In this document: positions 43,787-52,701 of the stretch, piece after piece
How positions within the stretch are numbered: position 1 is the stretch's first letter
How the letters are laid out: every line of letters begins with the position of its first letter
Assembly: GCF_051652165.1 (NCBI RefSeq)
Contig: NZ_JBOFTR010000004.1
Coordinates: 248,001 to 312,000, forward strand
Reading direction: 5' to 3'
Length of the DNA: 64,000 nucleotides
From: Plesiomonas sp051652165
GTDB lineage: Bacteria; Pseudomonadota; Gammaproteobacteria; Enterobacterales; CAMTGL01
Translations under genes and position numbers: made by a program
The notes under the pieces: model-generated
The model's database searches: none
What the model saw: only the letters and a program-made list of their open reading frames with translations
Told to the model about the DNA's origin: nothing

Positions 43787-44081
43787 TTTTTATTTCCTGT
43801 TATGCCTATTTCTTATGTTTGTTACTAAATAGAGCATGATTTCAATGCTAATTTAGGCAAAAATAGTCAACTTTATACTTTTATTCAACATATATAGTAG
43901 CAGTTTCAGATTAAGGATAAACCAATGTGGGTGTAACGAATTGTTACTACTATTGTACAGGGAAAGCAAAGGGCATTGAGAGGAGTAAAAAGACATGTTG
44001 ATAACAAACAAGAGGGGTAGTTTTATACTGTAGATAAAATAACAGCACAATACTTAGTCTATATACGATTTATTGCGTAAG
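43787..44081. other. AT-rich intergenic stretch
   Basis: Nearly 300 bases without a convincing gene; a 65-codon reading frame on the minus strand (43853-44050) lacks a ribosome binding site and family features. Probably promoter sequence for the upstream and downstream genes. Confidence 0.4.
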
Positions 44082-44567
44082 TTAAGATTGTTTATCACTA
44101 TTACGTAGTGTGTTTTTTTTCCTTGCTTGCGCTTTATTTTGTTTGGCTATCAATAAATTCAGATAGGCATTGACGACTTTTGTTCGATACGTAATATGAT
44201 ATTGAGGTGTTTTTGAATGATAGTTTCCTACCGCACACCAAACATCACCTTGACACTGGTAGAGATGCTCTTGTAATAGTGAACCTGCTACAGCAACATT
44301 TAAACAGGTGTTACTTGCAAGTGCTTGCCACGTTAAACCTGGAAACTGAGCTTGTAAACGGGGAAGGTGGATAGTATTTATCTGCATAGGGCCAAGATCA
44401 TAAGAGCCATTGCTATTTTTACTGATCGTCCATTTTTTTCCACCTTCAACTTGAGAGATCGCTTTTAACAAGATAGCCGGAACACTGTAAAGCTGGCTGG
44501 CTTTAGTTATACAATATTGCATTTCTGCTACGGGCACAGTTTGTTCTGTGTAGATAGCATCAAACAT
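44082..44567 (-). CDS. lytic transglycosylase-like (SLT domain) protein
   Basis: 161 aa. Goose-lysozyme/SLT fold with the catalytic Glu in LKAISQVEGGKKW, the GPMQINTIHLPRL motif and the NVAVAGSLLQEHL plus GNYHSKTP C-terminal motif. The single-domain form resembles VirB1/IagB-type enzymes of secretion and conjugation systems. No signal peptide is evident. ATG 44567 is chosen because AAAGGA lies 8 bases upstream; the frame also extends to an ATG at 44588. No secretion or conjugation genes lie nearby, so it may be a remnant of a mobile element or an orphan. Confidence 0.75.
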   Translation of the reverse strand: MFDAIYTEQTVPVAEMQYCITKASQLYSVPAILLKAISQVEGGKKWTISKNSNGSYDLGPMQINTIHLPRLQAQFPGLTWQALASNTCLNVAVAGSLLQEHLYQCQGDVWCAVGNYHSKTPQYHITYRTKVVNAYLNLLIAKQNKAQARKKNTLRNSDKQS

Positions 44568-44703
44568 GGCATAAATCCTTTTAGTCATTATTTATACTGT
44601 GTTTATACTATGGTCAATTTGCACAGTCTAATGAGAATAAATTGCTTTTTATGTAGATAAAATTGCAAAATCTGAATTGAGATCTTTTTATTGTGGATTA
44701 ATT

Positions 44704-45351
44704 ATGAAATACCATATTTTACCTGTCACTGCATTCCAACAAAATTGCTCTCTTATCTGGTGTAGTGCAACACAAGAGGCCGCACTGATTGACCCAGGTG
44801 GTGATGCTAAAACACTTATTCATGCGGTGACTCAAGCTGGTGTTACATTAACAAAAGTGTTGTTAACGCATGGGCACCTTGATCATGTTGGTGCTGCGCA
44901 TGAAATAGCTAAACATTTCTCTGTGCCTATTTATGGCCCACAGAAAGCAGATCAATTTTGGTTAGACGCTTTGCCACAGCAAGCTCAGATGTTTGGTTTA
45001 CCTGATTGTGGTGTGTTAGTGCCTGACCACTGGTTAAACCATAATGATAGTATCACAATTGGTGAATGTGTGTTGTCGGTATTACATTGCCCTGGGCATA
45101 CTCCTGGGCATGTGGTGTTTGTTAATACACAAGCAAACGTGGCATTTGTCGGAGATGTGTTGTTTAAAGGGGGGGTGGGGCGTAGTGATTTTCCAATGGG
45201 CGATCATCAGCAACTGATCTCTTCGATTCGTCAGCAACTCTGGCCATTAGCAGATGATACCGTGTTTATTCCAGGACATGGGCCTACTTCCACCATTGGG
45301 TATGAAAAACAGACAAACCCTTTTATGGTTGATGAAACCCTTAATGGGTAA
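44704..45351 (+). CDS. ycbL: metallo-beta-lactamase-fold hydrolase YcbL (glyoxalase II-like)
   Basis: 215 aa. The metal motif THGHLDHVGAA (H-x-H-x-D-H) at about residues 57-67, then LHCPGHTPGH, FVGDVLFKGGVGRSDFP, and IPGHGPTSTIGYE are those of E. coli YcbL, a type II glyoxalase-like hydrolase. ATG 44704 gives the same N terminus (MKYHILPVTAFQQNCSLIW); the frame extends further upstream without conserved sequence. In E. coli ycbL also neighbours aspC, ompF and asnS. Confidence 0.93.
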   Translation: MKYHILPVTAFQQNCSLIWCSATQEAALIDPGGDAKTLIHAVTQAGVTLTKVLLTHGHLDHVGAAHEIAKHFSVPIYGPQKADQFWLDALPQQAQMFGLPDCGVLVPDHWLNHNDSITIGECVLSVLHCPGHTPGHVVFVNTQANVAFVGDVLFKGGVGRSDFPMGDHQQLISSIRQQLWPLADDTVFIPGHGPTSTIGYEKQTNPFMVDETLNG

Positions 45352-45399
45352 ATGCATATTGAGTACTTATATTTAGCGCGTTTTTAGAAAATGGGTTGA

Positions 45400-45472
45400 A
45401 AAATGGTTCGTTTGGTTTATCACTCAAATTTTTCACTGAATTTATTTTTGGTGATAACGCACGAACCATTTT
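45400..45472. repeat. long imperfect inverted repeat after ycbL
   Basis: Perfect 12-bp arms (AAAATGGTTCGT at 45400-45411, ACGAACCATTTT at 45461-45472) enclose a second complementary pair (TTATCAC at 45417-45423, GTGATAA at 45451-45457), so the RNA could fold into one long hairpin of 73 bases. It lies between convergent genes. It could be a large terminator, a small MITE-like element or a structured RNA. Confidence 0.6.
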
Positions 45473-45611
45473 GTTTTGTAAATTGAGAACATTGCTCGTG
45501 TTATTACTGTGAATATACCACTCTGTTGTGCGATGTATTATATACCTGTAGCAATGTAGAAACGTATTTCTTCAACCTATTAACGATAATATTCTTTATT
45601 CTAAAGAAGCA

Positions 45612-46304
45612 TCATAAAGTATTTACTTCATGTATTTCAGATAGTTCACGCATTTCACGATCACGGTAGATACGTGATAATGCGATAACTTGATCTGCAG
45701 AGCGATCAAGGGCTGTCAGGGGGATATACAAGTCATAACCGAATAAACGCCGACATAATTGCATACGGTGCAGCAACATTGCCTCTTCATCACAATAAAC
45801 GCGCTGATTAATCTCTATTGTTGTTGCGTTATATAGCTGAGTACTGACATCTTCATCAAGGTTCTCTTGTTCTAGGCCGATATCAACAAGCTCACTCTGT
45901 TCGCGTAATAATCGGTAAATGAGTGCAGGGGTCATACGGTCAATAATATCAGCCTGGTTTTTAAGTTGAATACCCAGATAATTTATTGGAACCCACTGTA
46001 ACCCTTGCTGGTGGCAAGGTATACCTATGCGTTGAACTTGTTGCCACGGAATTGCCCATCCACCCGAACGATGATGATATTGCAAGTGCATGTCTGACAG
46101 TGTTAACCCGATATTGGGTTCGCGCCAACGGGTTATACCTTGCCATGCCAGATAGAGAGCTAAAGCAAACAGTGATAATAACCAAAGCCAACTAGGTTGC
46201 AGGGTATACAGTAAGAAAGCGGTAATAACAGCAAGTAAGCTACCAGAACAAAGTAGAGTGATACAGTGCTTTTTGATGGAGGGTCGCATATGTACACTTT
46301 CCAT
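45612..46304 (-). CDS. DUF2982-like membrane protein
   Basis: 230 aa: two transmembrane helices near the N terminus (residues about 14-30 and 36-54), then a PH-like soluble region (GLTLSDMHLQYHHRSGGWAIPWQQVQRIGIP, typical of proteins that bind near the membrane) and a charged C terminus. I think it is DUF2982, known mainly from Vibrio, Shewanella and Aeromonas relatives; function unknown. Strong CAGGAGAG ribosome binding site before ATG 46304. Sits between ycbL and aspC, where E. coli has nothing. Confidence 0.7.
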   Translation of the reverse strand: MESVHMRPSIKKHCITLLCSGSLLAVITAFLLYTLQPSWLWLLSLFALALYLAWQGITRWREPNIGLTLSDMHLQYHHRSGGWAIPWQQVQRIGIPCHQQGLQWVPINYLGIQLKNQADIIDRMTPALIYRLLREQSELVDIGLEQENLDEDVSTQLYNATTIEINQRVYCDEEAMLLHRMQLCRRLFGYDLYIPLTALDRSADQVIALSRIYRDREMRELSEIHEVNTL

Positions 46305-46408
46305 TCGGCTCTCCTGCTAGACATACACGATGAATTAACTGTGAATATCAGTATGGTGTGGAATAGCAAGAAATGAGAAGTTTATCACGCTTATTTTTAA
46401 GTAAAAAA

Positions 46409-46438
46409 AATCAGCCACAGAGTAAAACGTGGCTGATT
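46409..46438 (-). terminator. terminator after aspC
   Basis: Perfect 10-bp stem (AATCAGCCAC at 46409-46418, GTGGCTGATT at 46429-46438), 10-base loop, preceded by an A run that is a T run on the minus strand. Confidence 0.8.
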
Positions 46439-46528
46439 GTTGTGTATATCACGTAAAATAACGGTGTGTATCCCTTAAATACGCGTTTGCTTTACAGTGC
46501 TTTTTTGCTGTATTTAACGCGACAAGGT

Positions 46529-47719
46529 TTAGAGTACTTTGGCAATGGCCTGGCACAGTGGGTCGATATTTTGCGTGGTAATTCCAGCAACGTTAATACG
46601 GCCTGAACCAACTGCATAAATAGCAAATTCATCACGCAAACGGGCCACTTGTTGTGGGTTTAAACCACTGAATGAGAACATGCCATTTTGCTGGGCAATA
46701 AAGCTAAAATCACAGTCTGCGCCCAGTTGTTGTAGTTTTGCCACAAACAGCTCACGCATTTGGTGGATACGGCTACGCATATCGGCAAGCTCGGCTTCCC
46801 ACTCGGCTTTGAGTTGGCTGTCAGCTAATATCATGGTAACCACGGCAGCACCGTGCGCTGGAGGGTTAGAGTAGTTGGCGCGGATTACCGATTTTATCTG
46901 GCTAAATGCACGCTCGGCAGTGTCTTGATCAGCGGCCACAAGGGTGCAAGCACCAACACGTTCGTTATATAAACCAAAGTTTTTAGAGAATGAACTGGCC
47001 ACCAGAAGCTCTTGATGGTTTGCACAGAATGCACGCAGGCCGTAAGCATCTTCTTCCAGCCCTTTTGCAAAGCCCTGATAAGCAAAGTCAAATAGCGGTA
47101 GCCAGCCTTTTTCGGCCGATTTTTTTGCCAGCAGATCCCACTGTGCAGGCGTAGGGTCTACACCCGTAGGGTTGTGGCAGCAGCCGTGGAATAACACCAC
47201 ATCACCGGCTTTGGCCTGCTCTAATGAGGTCAGCATGGCATCAAAATCGAGCGACATATTATTGGCATCAAAATAACCGTACTCACGAACGTCAAGACCC
47301 GCGGCCTTAAAAACGCTGACATGGTTTGGCCATGTTGGATTACTGATCCAAATCGTTGTTGCGGATGTTTGTCGAGCAATAAATTCTGCAGCAATACGCA
47401 ATGCTCCTGTGCCACCCGGTGATTGTGCTGTTTTTGCTCGTTTAGTTGTAATAATAGGGCTACTTGCACCAAACAGCAGTGTTTGTGTTGATGTGCCAAA
47501 AGCAGCAATACCATCAATACCGAGGTAGTTTTTTGTATTCTCTTCTTCTAACAGCCGTGTTTCAGCTTTTTTTACAGAGTGCAATACAGGCGTTAACCCT
47601 GCATCATCTTTATATACGCCAACGCTGAGGTTGATTTTATGAGGGCGAGGATCTGCTTTAAAAGTATCAGCAAGCCCAAGAATAGGATCAGCAGGTGCAG
47701 CAATGATATGTTCAAACAT
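46529..47719 (-). CDS. aspC: aspartate aminotransferase
   Basis: 396-aa PLP enzyme, same length as E. coli AspC, interconverting aspartate/2-oxoglutarate and oxaloacetate/glutamate. PLP lysine in SSFSKNFGLYNERVG (about residue 246), the GCCHNPTGVDPT loop, substrate Arg in GRINVAG near residue 374. ATG 47719 gives MFEHIIAAPADPILGLADTF; four extra codons upstream are not conserved. Confidence 0.97.
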   Translation of the reverse strand: MFEHIIAAPADPILGLADTFKADPRPHKINLSVGVYKDDAGLTPVLHSVKKAETRLLEEENTKNYLGIDGIAAFGTSTQTLLFGASSPIITTKRAKTAQSPGGTGALRIAAEFIARQTSATTIWISNPTWPNHVSVFKAAGLDVREYGYFDANNMSLDFDAMLTSLEQAKAGDVVLFHGCCHNPTGVDPTPAQWDLLAKKSAEKGWLPLFDFAYQGFAKGLEEDAYGLRAFCANHQELLVASSFSKNFGLYNERVGACTLVAADQDTAERAFSQIKSVIRANYSNPPAHGAAVVTMILADSQLKAEWEAELADMRSRIHQMRELFVAKLQQLGADCDFSFIAQQNGMFSFSGLNPQQVARLRDEFAIYAVGSGRINVAGITTQNIDPLCQAIAKVL

Positions 47720-47854
47720 GTGTAATAGCATCCATGAAAGTCAGACAAGTTCCTTTATCCTTATACCGCTTGCGTGTGTGCTTGACAATCAACTCTGTAA
47801 TAAAAAAAGAACAAATGCGCCTTAATCGTGCAAAGTAAGAAAATAGGTAAACGG

Positions 47855-48973
47855 TTAAAACGTATACTGAACCGCAACCGCAGTCACATTATCAATAAGT
47901 ATACTGTTTTGAGATGTATAAGCATTTGAGTCAAGCAAGTTAATTTTATAATCAATATAGGTATTGAAGTTAGCATTAATGAGATAGGTGATTGAAAGAT
48001 CAATATATTGGCTGTAATTTTGGTCACCATAACCGGTGAGATTTTTTGCTTTGCCTTGTGCATAAGCAATACCCGGTGTTATGCCGTTATCCCAAGTATA
48101 TTGAGCAACAAGAAAATATGCTTGTGTTGCATCAGCAAAATTGTTATCGCTGTTGATATCCACATAAGGTTGTAGATTTTTCGTTTCAGCATAAACAGCC
48201 GCTAAATAGATATTATCGATGCTGTATTTTGCACCAACGGCCCACATATCTGCGTTATCTTCATTAAAATCAGCAGCAAGTGGGGTATCACTTAAACTGC
48301 GGATTGCCTGCATATTTTTGCCGCCAGAGTTATAAGCAGCACCGAATGTTAAACCAATATCAGCAAACGTATATTGCAGTGAAATACCGCCACCTTCAGC
48401 TTGCACCCCAGTGCCTTGGGCAAGGTATTGTAACCCAAGATCAAAATTAGAGTAGCTATAGCGATATTGTAGTAAGCCTGCACCACGCCCAGTTCCAAAC
48501 ATAGAGTCTGGTGAAATGGGGGTGCTCGATGAGACTTCAGAAAAGTAACCTAAAGTATCTTCACCAAACTCAGGCAACATATCAGCATAGGTAGCAATAT
48601 CATACATTACTGCCCAGTTATGCCCATATTGTAGTGTGCCGTAGGTTTCATGGGCGATACCGGCATAACCAAGACGAATAGAGCCTTGACTGCCCCAATA
48701 CGGGTTTTGGTTATTACTAATGGGTTGGTTATATTCCACGTGCCCAAATCCATGAAGCTCTTTATTGATGATGGTTGTGCCTGAAACACCAAAACGTGAG
48801 TTACTTTGATCACCATAGGTTGAAACAGAATTTTCTTTTGCAAAATGATAATCACCCATGATGTAGCCATAAAGATTAAGTTGATTCCCATCTTTGTTAT
48901 AAATTTCAGCAGTATGAGCAGTCTGAGCCAGCAAAATAGCAGGGGCGATGACAGTAAAAATACGGTATCTCAT
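47855..48973 (-). CDS. OmpC/OmpF-type porin, second copy
   Basis: 372 aa with signal peptide MRYRIFTVIAPAILLAQTAHT, mature start AEIYNKDGNQLNLYG, the constriction-loop segment MLPEFGEDTLGYF and terminal phenylalanine (VAVQYTF). Tandem with the next porin; both point the same way. Different loop sequences suggest alternative permeability or phage-receptor surfaces. The gap before it (48974-49362) contains the terminator of the upstream porin and presumably its own promoter. Confidence 0.93.
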   Translation of the reverse strand: MRYRIFTVIAPAILLAQTAHTAEIYNKDGNQLNLYGYIMGDYHFAKENSVSTYGDQSNSRFGVSGTTIINKELHGFGHVEYNQPISNNQNPYWGSQGSIRLGYAGIAHETYGTLQYGHNWAVMYDIATYADMLPEFGEDTLGYFSEVSSSTPISPDSMFGTGRGAGLLQYRYSYSNFDLGLQYLAQGTGVQAEGGGISLQYTFADIGLTFGAAYNSGGKNMQAIRSLSDTPLAADFNEDNADMWAVGAKYSIDNIYLAAVYAETKNLQPYVDINSDNNFADATQAYFLVAQYTWDNGITPGIAYAQGKAKNLTGYGDQNYSQYIDLSITYLINANFNTYIDYKINLLDSNAYTSQNSILIDNVTAVAVQYTF

Positions 48974-49270
48974 ACTCTATTTCCTTGTCTGTTATGATAT
49001 TTATCTGTATTACTGCTGTTTTTCATATTTATGCAAAATGTCCATATAGGCATTAAGCATAGAACTGATTAAAAAATTCGCCATACAAGTAGATATAGAT
49101 AACGCAAGAAAATATGCAAAATACGGCGCAGTAAATAGTCAAAAAAGAGATAAAGAGATGAGCCGCTAATAATTAAAACTCAGTTATCGCGGAGTATAAA
49201 ATGATAAAGGGGATAACAGATGAGAAACATAGATAGGCAAACAAGAGGGCAGTGCATTTTTAGTGAAATA

Positions 49271-49306
49271 AAAAAGCCAATACCTTTTAAAAGTATTGGC
49301 TTTTTT
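49271..49306 (-). terminator. terminator of the ompF-like porin
   Basis: 13-bp inverted repeat (AAAAAGCCAATAC at 49271-49283, GTATTGGCTTTTT at 49293-49305), symmetric with A and T runs, so it can act on both strands. Confidence 0.88.
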
Positions 49307-49362
49307 GCTGTTGAGCAATGAATGATAAATACAATCAATACAACAGAAATTATAAAACTACA

Positions 49363-50556
49363 TTAGAATGAGTATTGCATACCAACAGCCATAACATTGT
49401 TGGTGTATATCGCATTAGTTGCAGTATAGCTGTTGTTTTGCATAAGGTTAATCTTGTAATCCACAAATGCGTTAAGATTACTACCAAGCGCATAAACTAA
49501 CTCTAAATCGACATATTTAGTATAGTTTTGGTTACCGACATAACCATTAGGACGACGTAACCAACCTTGCCCATAAGCAAGACTTGATGTTAAACCATTA
49601 CTAAAGGTGTATTGTGCAACAGCAGTGACCGCTTGGCTTGTTGAAGCAAAGGTGTAGTCATTAATACTATTCGGGTAGTCAGTACCAATAAGGGTTGAGT
49701 TTTGCGGGTTAGCACTATACGCCATTTGGTTTCTTGTTTGGGTATAGTTAATTGCCGCATAAATATTATTGGCGCTGTATTTTGCACCTAATGAGACTAA
49801 TTCAGCGTTTTTATCGTTACCAATATTTGCTTTTTGCCACGGTGATTTGCTTGCAGTGTTATAGGTTGCACCTAGCGTTAAACCCATATCAAAATCGTAG
49901 CTCATTGCAACAGCATAACCGGTACCATTTTCTACTGCGCGTGAGTAGTTATGGTTAGTAGAGTCACCGTTATAATTATCATTTGGCCCCATCAACTGAA
50001 GGGCTAAATTGAATTTATCCCATGTATTGCGGTACTGCAATAGGCTGTCAGAACGGCCTGTACCAAACATGGTTGGTGCTGAACCCGTGTAGTTGTTGGT
50101 GGTTTCTAACATATAACCTTGGGTATCTTCACCCCACTCGGTTAACATGTCGGTATATCCCATGATGTCATAGGCAATACCCCAGTTACGGCCGTAGTTT
50201 ATGCTACCGTAACGGTCATCTTTTACACCGGCAAAAGCAAAACGAAGTTGGCTAGGGCCGTTATAGTTATTACTTTGGTTCACTGCAAAGTTGTATTCAA
50301 AACGACCGAATGATTGCATGTGATCATTGATCTTGCTATTCACTTTAAAACCTAAACGTGCATAGGTTTGGTCGCCACGCATATACCCATTGTAATTATC
50401 TTGAGCACCTGTGTGGTCAGATACAAAGTGATAAACGGCAGTTATACCACCGTACAGATCAACCTGGCTGCCATCTTTATCGTAAATTACAGCAGCATTT
50501 GCCGCAGTAGCTGTTAGCATTGCAGGGATCATTGCTGCAAGAACGGAATGTTTCAT
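49363..50556 (-). CDS. ompF: OmpF-type porin, third copy
   Basis: 397 aa from ATG 50556 (AGGAGG-like TAGGAGGTAA upstream). Signal peptide MKHSVLAAMIPAMLTATAANA, mature start AVIYDKDGSQVDLYGG, MLTEWGEDTQGYM in loop 3 and C-terminal phenylalanine (VGMQYSF). Located between aspC and asnS exactly as ompF is in E. coli, so it is the best positional orthologue of ompF. A 35-codon upstream extension of the frame is not part of the protein. Confidence 0.9.
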   Translation of the reverse strand: MKHSVLAAMIPAMLTATAANAAVIYDKDGSQVDLYGGITAVYHFVSDHTGAQDNYNGYMRGDQTYARLGFKVNSKINDHMQSFGRFEYNFAVNQSNNYNGPSQLRFAFAGVKDDRYGSINYGRNWGIAYDIMGYTDMLTEWGEDTQGYMLETTNNYTGSAPTMFGTGRSDSLLQYRNTWDKFNLALQLMGPNDNYNGDSTNHNYSRAVENGTGYAVAMSYDFDMGLTLGATYNTASKSPWQKANIGNDKNAELVSLGAKYSANNIYAAINYTQTRNQMAYSANPQNSTLIGTDYPNSINDYTFASTSQAVTAVAQYTFSNGLTSSLAYGQGWLRRPNGYVGNQNYTKYVDLELVYALGSNLNAFVDYKINLMQNNSYTATNAIYTNNVMAVGMQYSF

Positions 50557-50820
50557 GCTATTACCTCCTATTCCCTCATTCAGTATGAAGTATGATATCG
50601 CTCCGGCTTGCAGTTGAAATACGTTTTTTTCCGGAACTTTTCGCTGGGTGTAATGTCGCATTTCCGCAGATTTGATTCCATTGACTTATTGAATCGATTA
50701 ATGTCTGATTTTTCACAAGGAAACAGAGTGTAAACGTTTGTGTTTTCCATCGAACTTTTTGACAGTGAGTAATTTATTTTTGTTGCTGCATTTTACAATG
50801 GTGATAAATAAGCACAAAAA

Positions 50821-50848
50821 AAGCCAACATAGTGTTGGCTTTTTTTGT
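50821..50848 (-). terminator. terminator after asnS
   Basis: Perfect 9-bp stem (AAGCCAACA at 50821-50829, TGTTGGCTT at 50833-50841), 3-base loop, A run before and T run after. Confidence 0.85.
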
Positions 50849-50919
50849 TATTTTGTATTAGTACACTCTGACATTACTGACCATAATCAGTGTATGTAGA
50901 GACTAAAATAAGAGGGTAA

Positions 50920-52320
50920 TTAGAAAGCTGCGTTGCGTGGTGTACGTGGGAATGGAATCACATCACGTACGTTTTGCATACCGGTAACGTAGGCAACTAA
51001 ACGCTCAAAACCTAAACCGAAACCGGCATGTGGCACTGTACCGTAACGTCGCAGATCGCGATACCACCAGTAATCTTCCTTGTTCAAGCCCATCTCGTCT
51101 AGACGTGCATCAAGAACATCCAGACGCTCTTCACGCTGTGAACCACCGATAATTTCACCGATGCCTGGAGCAAGAACATCCATCGCGGCAACGGTTTTAC
51201 CGTCATCGTTCATACGCATATAGAATGCTTTGATATCTTTCGGATAGTTCTTCACGACAACCGGTGATTTGAAGTGAACTTCAGCCAGATAACGCTCATG
51301 CTCAGATGACATATCTACACCCCAGAATACTGGGTTTTCGAACTGCTTACCGCAGGTTTCGAGGATCTTGATAGCATCAGTGTAATCAATTTGTGCAAAG
51401 TCTGAACTGATAAAACGTTCTAAGCGGGCAACCGCATCTTTATCGATACGATCGGCGAAGAACGCCATATCGTCCATACGCTCTTCCAGTACTGCGTTGA
51501 ATACATACTTCAGCAGCTTTTCAGCCAGAGCTGCAGCATCGTCAAGGTTTGCAAAGGCAATTTCTGGCTCGATCATCCAAAACTCAGCCAGATGGCGGGT
51601 CGTGTTGGAGTTTTCCGCACGGAAAGTTGGGCCAAATGTGTACACTTTAGACAGCGCACAAGCATACGTTTCAACGTTCAGTTGGCCTGATACGGTCAGG
51701 AAGGCTTCTTTACCAAAGAAATCTTGTGAATAATCCACCGTACCTTTGTCAGTCAGCGGTAGGTTTTCCATATCCAGCGTGGAAACACGGAACATTTCAC
51801 CTGCGCCTTCACAATCTGAGGCAGTGATCAGTGGGGTAGAGATCCACAGATAGCCATTTTCATGCAGGAAACGGTGAATGGCTTGTGCCAGCGTGTTACG
51901 CACTCGTGTTACTGCGCCTACAATATTGGTACGTGCACGCAGATGGCCCACTTCACGCAAGTATTCAATAGAGTGGCGTTTTGCAGCCATTGGGTAAGTG
52001 TCAGGATCATCAACCCAACCGAGCACTTTTACGTCAGTAGCGTGGATCTCAAAAGCCTGACCTTGACCCGGAGAAGCCACCACAGTACCGGTGACTTCAA
52101 CTGAGCAACCGGCAGTTAAACGCAGCACTTCACTCTCGTAATTGGGCAGAGAATTGGCAATAACTGCCTGCAGAGGATCAAAACATGAGCCATCATAAAC
52201 GGCAAGGAATGAGATCCCCGCTTTGGAATCTCGACGTGTTCGTACCCAGCCTTTTAGGGTGACTTCACTGTCAACCGCGGCCTGGCCACGCAATACATCA
52301 ACGACAGGCATTACGCTCAT
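50920..52320 (-). CDS. asnS: asparaginyl-tRNA synthetase
   Basis: 466 aa, same length as E. coli AsnS. N-terminal OB-fold anticodon-binding domain (VTLKGWVRTRRDSKAGISFLAVYDG), class II motif 2 FRAENSNTTRHLAEFWM and motif 3 GFGLGFERLVAYVTG, C terminus FPRTPRNAAF. ATG 52320 matches the E. coli start; the frame extends 16 codons upstream without conservation. Confidence 0.98.
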   Translation of the reverse strand: MSVMPVVDVLRGQAAVDSEVTLKGWVRTRRDSKAGISFLAVYDGSCFDPLQAVIANSLPNYESEVLRLTAGCSVEVTGTVVASPGQGQAFEIHATDVKVLGWVDDPDTYPMAAKRHSIEYLREVGHLRARTNIVGAVTRVRNTLAQAIHRFLHENGYLWISTPLITASDCEGAGEMFRVSTLDMENLPLTDKGTVDYSQDFFGKEAFLTVSGQLNVETYACALSKVYTFGPTFRAENSNTTRHLAEFWMIEPEIAFANLDDAAALAEKLLKYVFNAVLEERMDDMAFFADRIDKDAVARLERFISSDFAQIDYTDAIKILETCGKQFENPVFWGVDMSSEHERYLAEVHFKSPVVVKNYPKDIKAFYMRMNDDGKTVAAMDVLAPGIGEIIGGSQREERLDVLDARLDEMGLNKEDYWWYRDLRRYGTVPHAGFGLGFERLVAYVTGMQNVRDVIPFPRTPRNAAF

Positions 52321-52701
52321 ACTATTCTCATACTCCGTATTTTTGCTTTTCTTAGGCACTGAATGCACCTAGCAAGGATAATTGCTTATGTTACCTGCCG
52401 ATCCGCAGGACTCAAGCATAAATTCTGCGTAATTGTGTTCATTAAGTGAGTTTTTTATGTTTTCAGTATCTTTTCCTTATTTAGGATGACGTATAAAAGC
52501 AGGTGTAGTGGTAAATATCATCAATTTAGCTATTGTTAGTGTTAAATGTCGAGTTTTTGTGTATTTTTTGAATTTAAAGTCTGCTTTAAATCATATAATT
52601 GAACTATTATTTTTATTTTACGCTTAATTTGTAGTGAATTGTGCTGAATTAACTGCCCCTATTTTTTGGGGAAAAAGGTCAATTTAAGGATATAAACACT
52701 C

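Noticed and set aside
44082..44588. Prophage or conjugative element based on the lytic transglycosylase
   Set aside because: A single SLT-domain gene with no structural, mobilisation or secretion genes around it is not enough.
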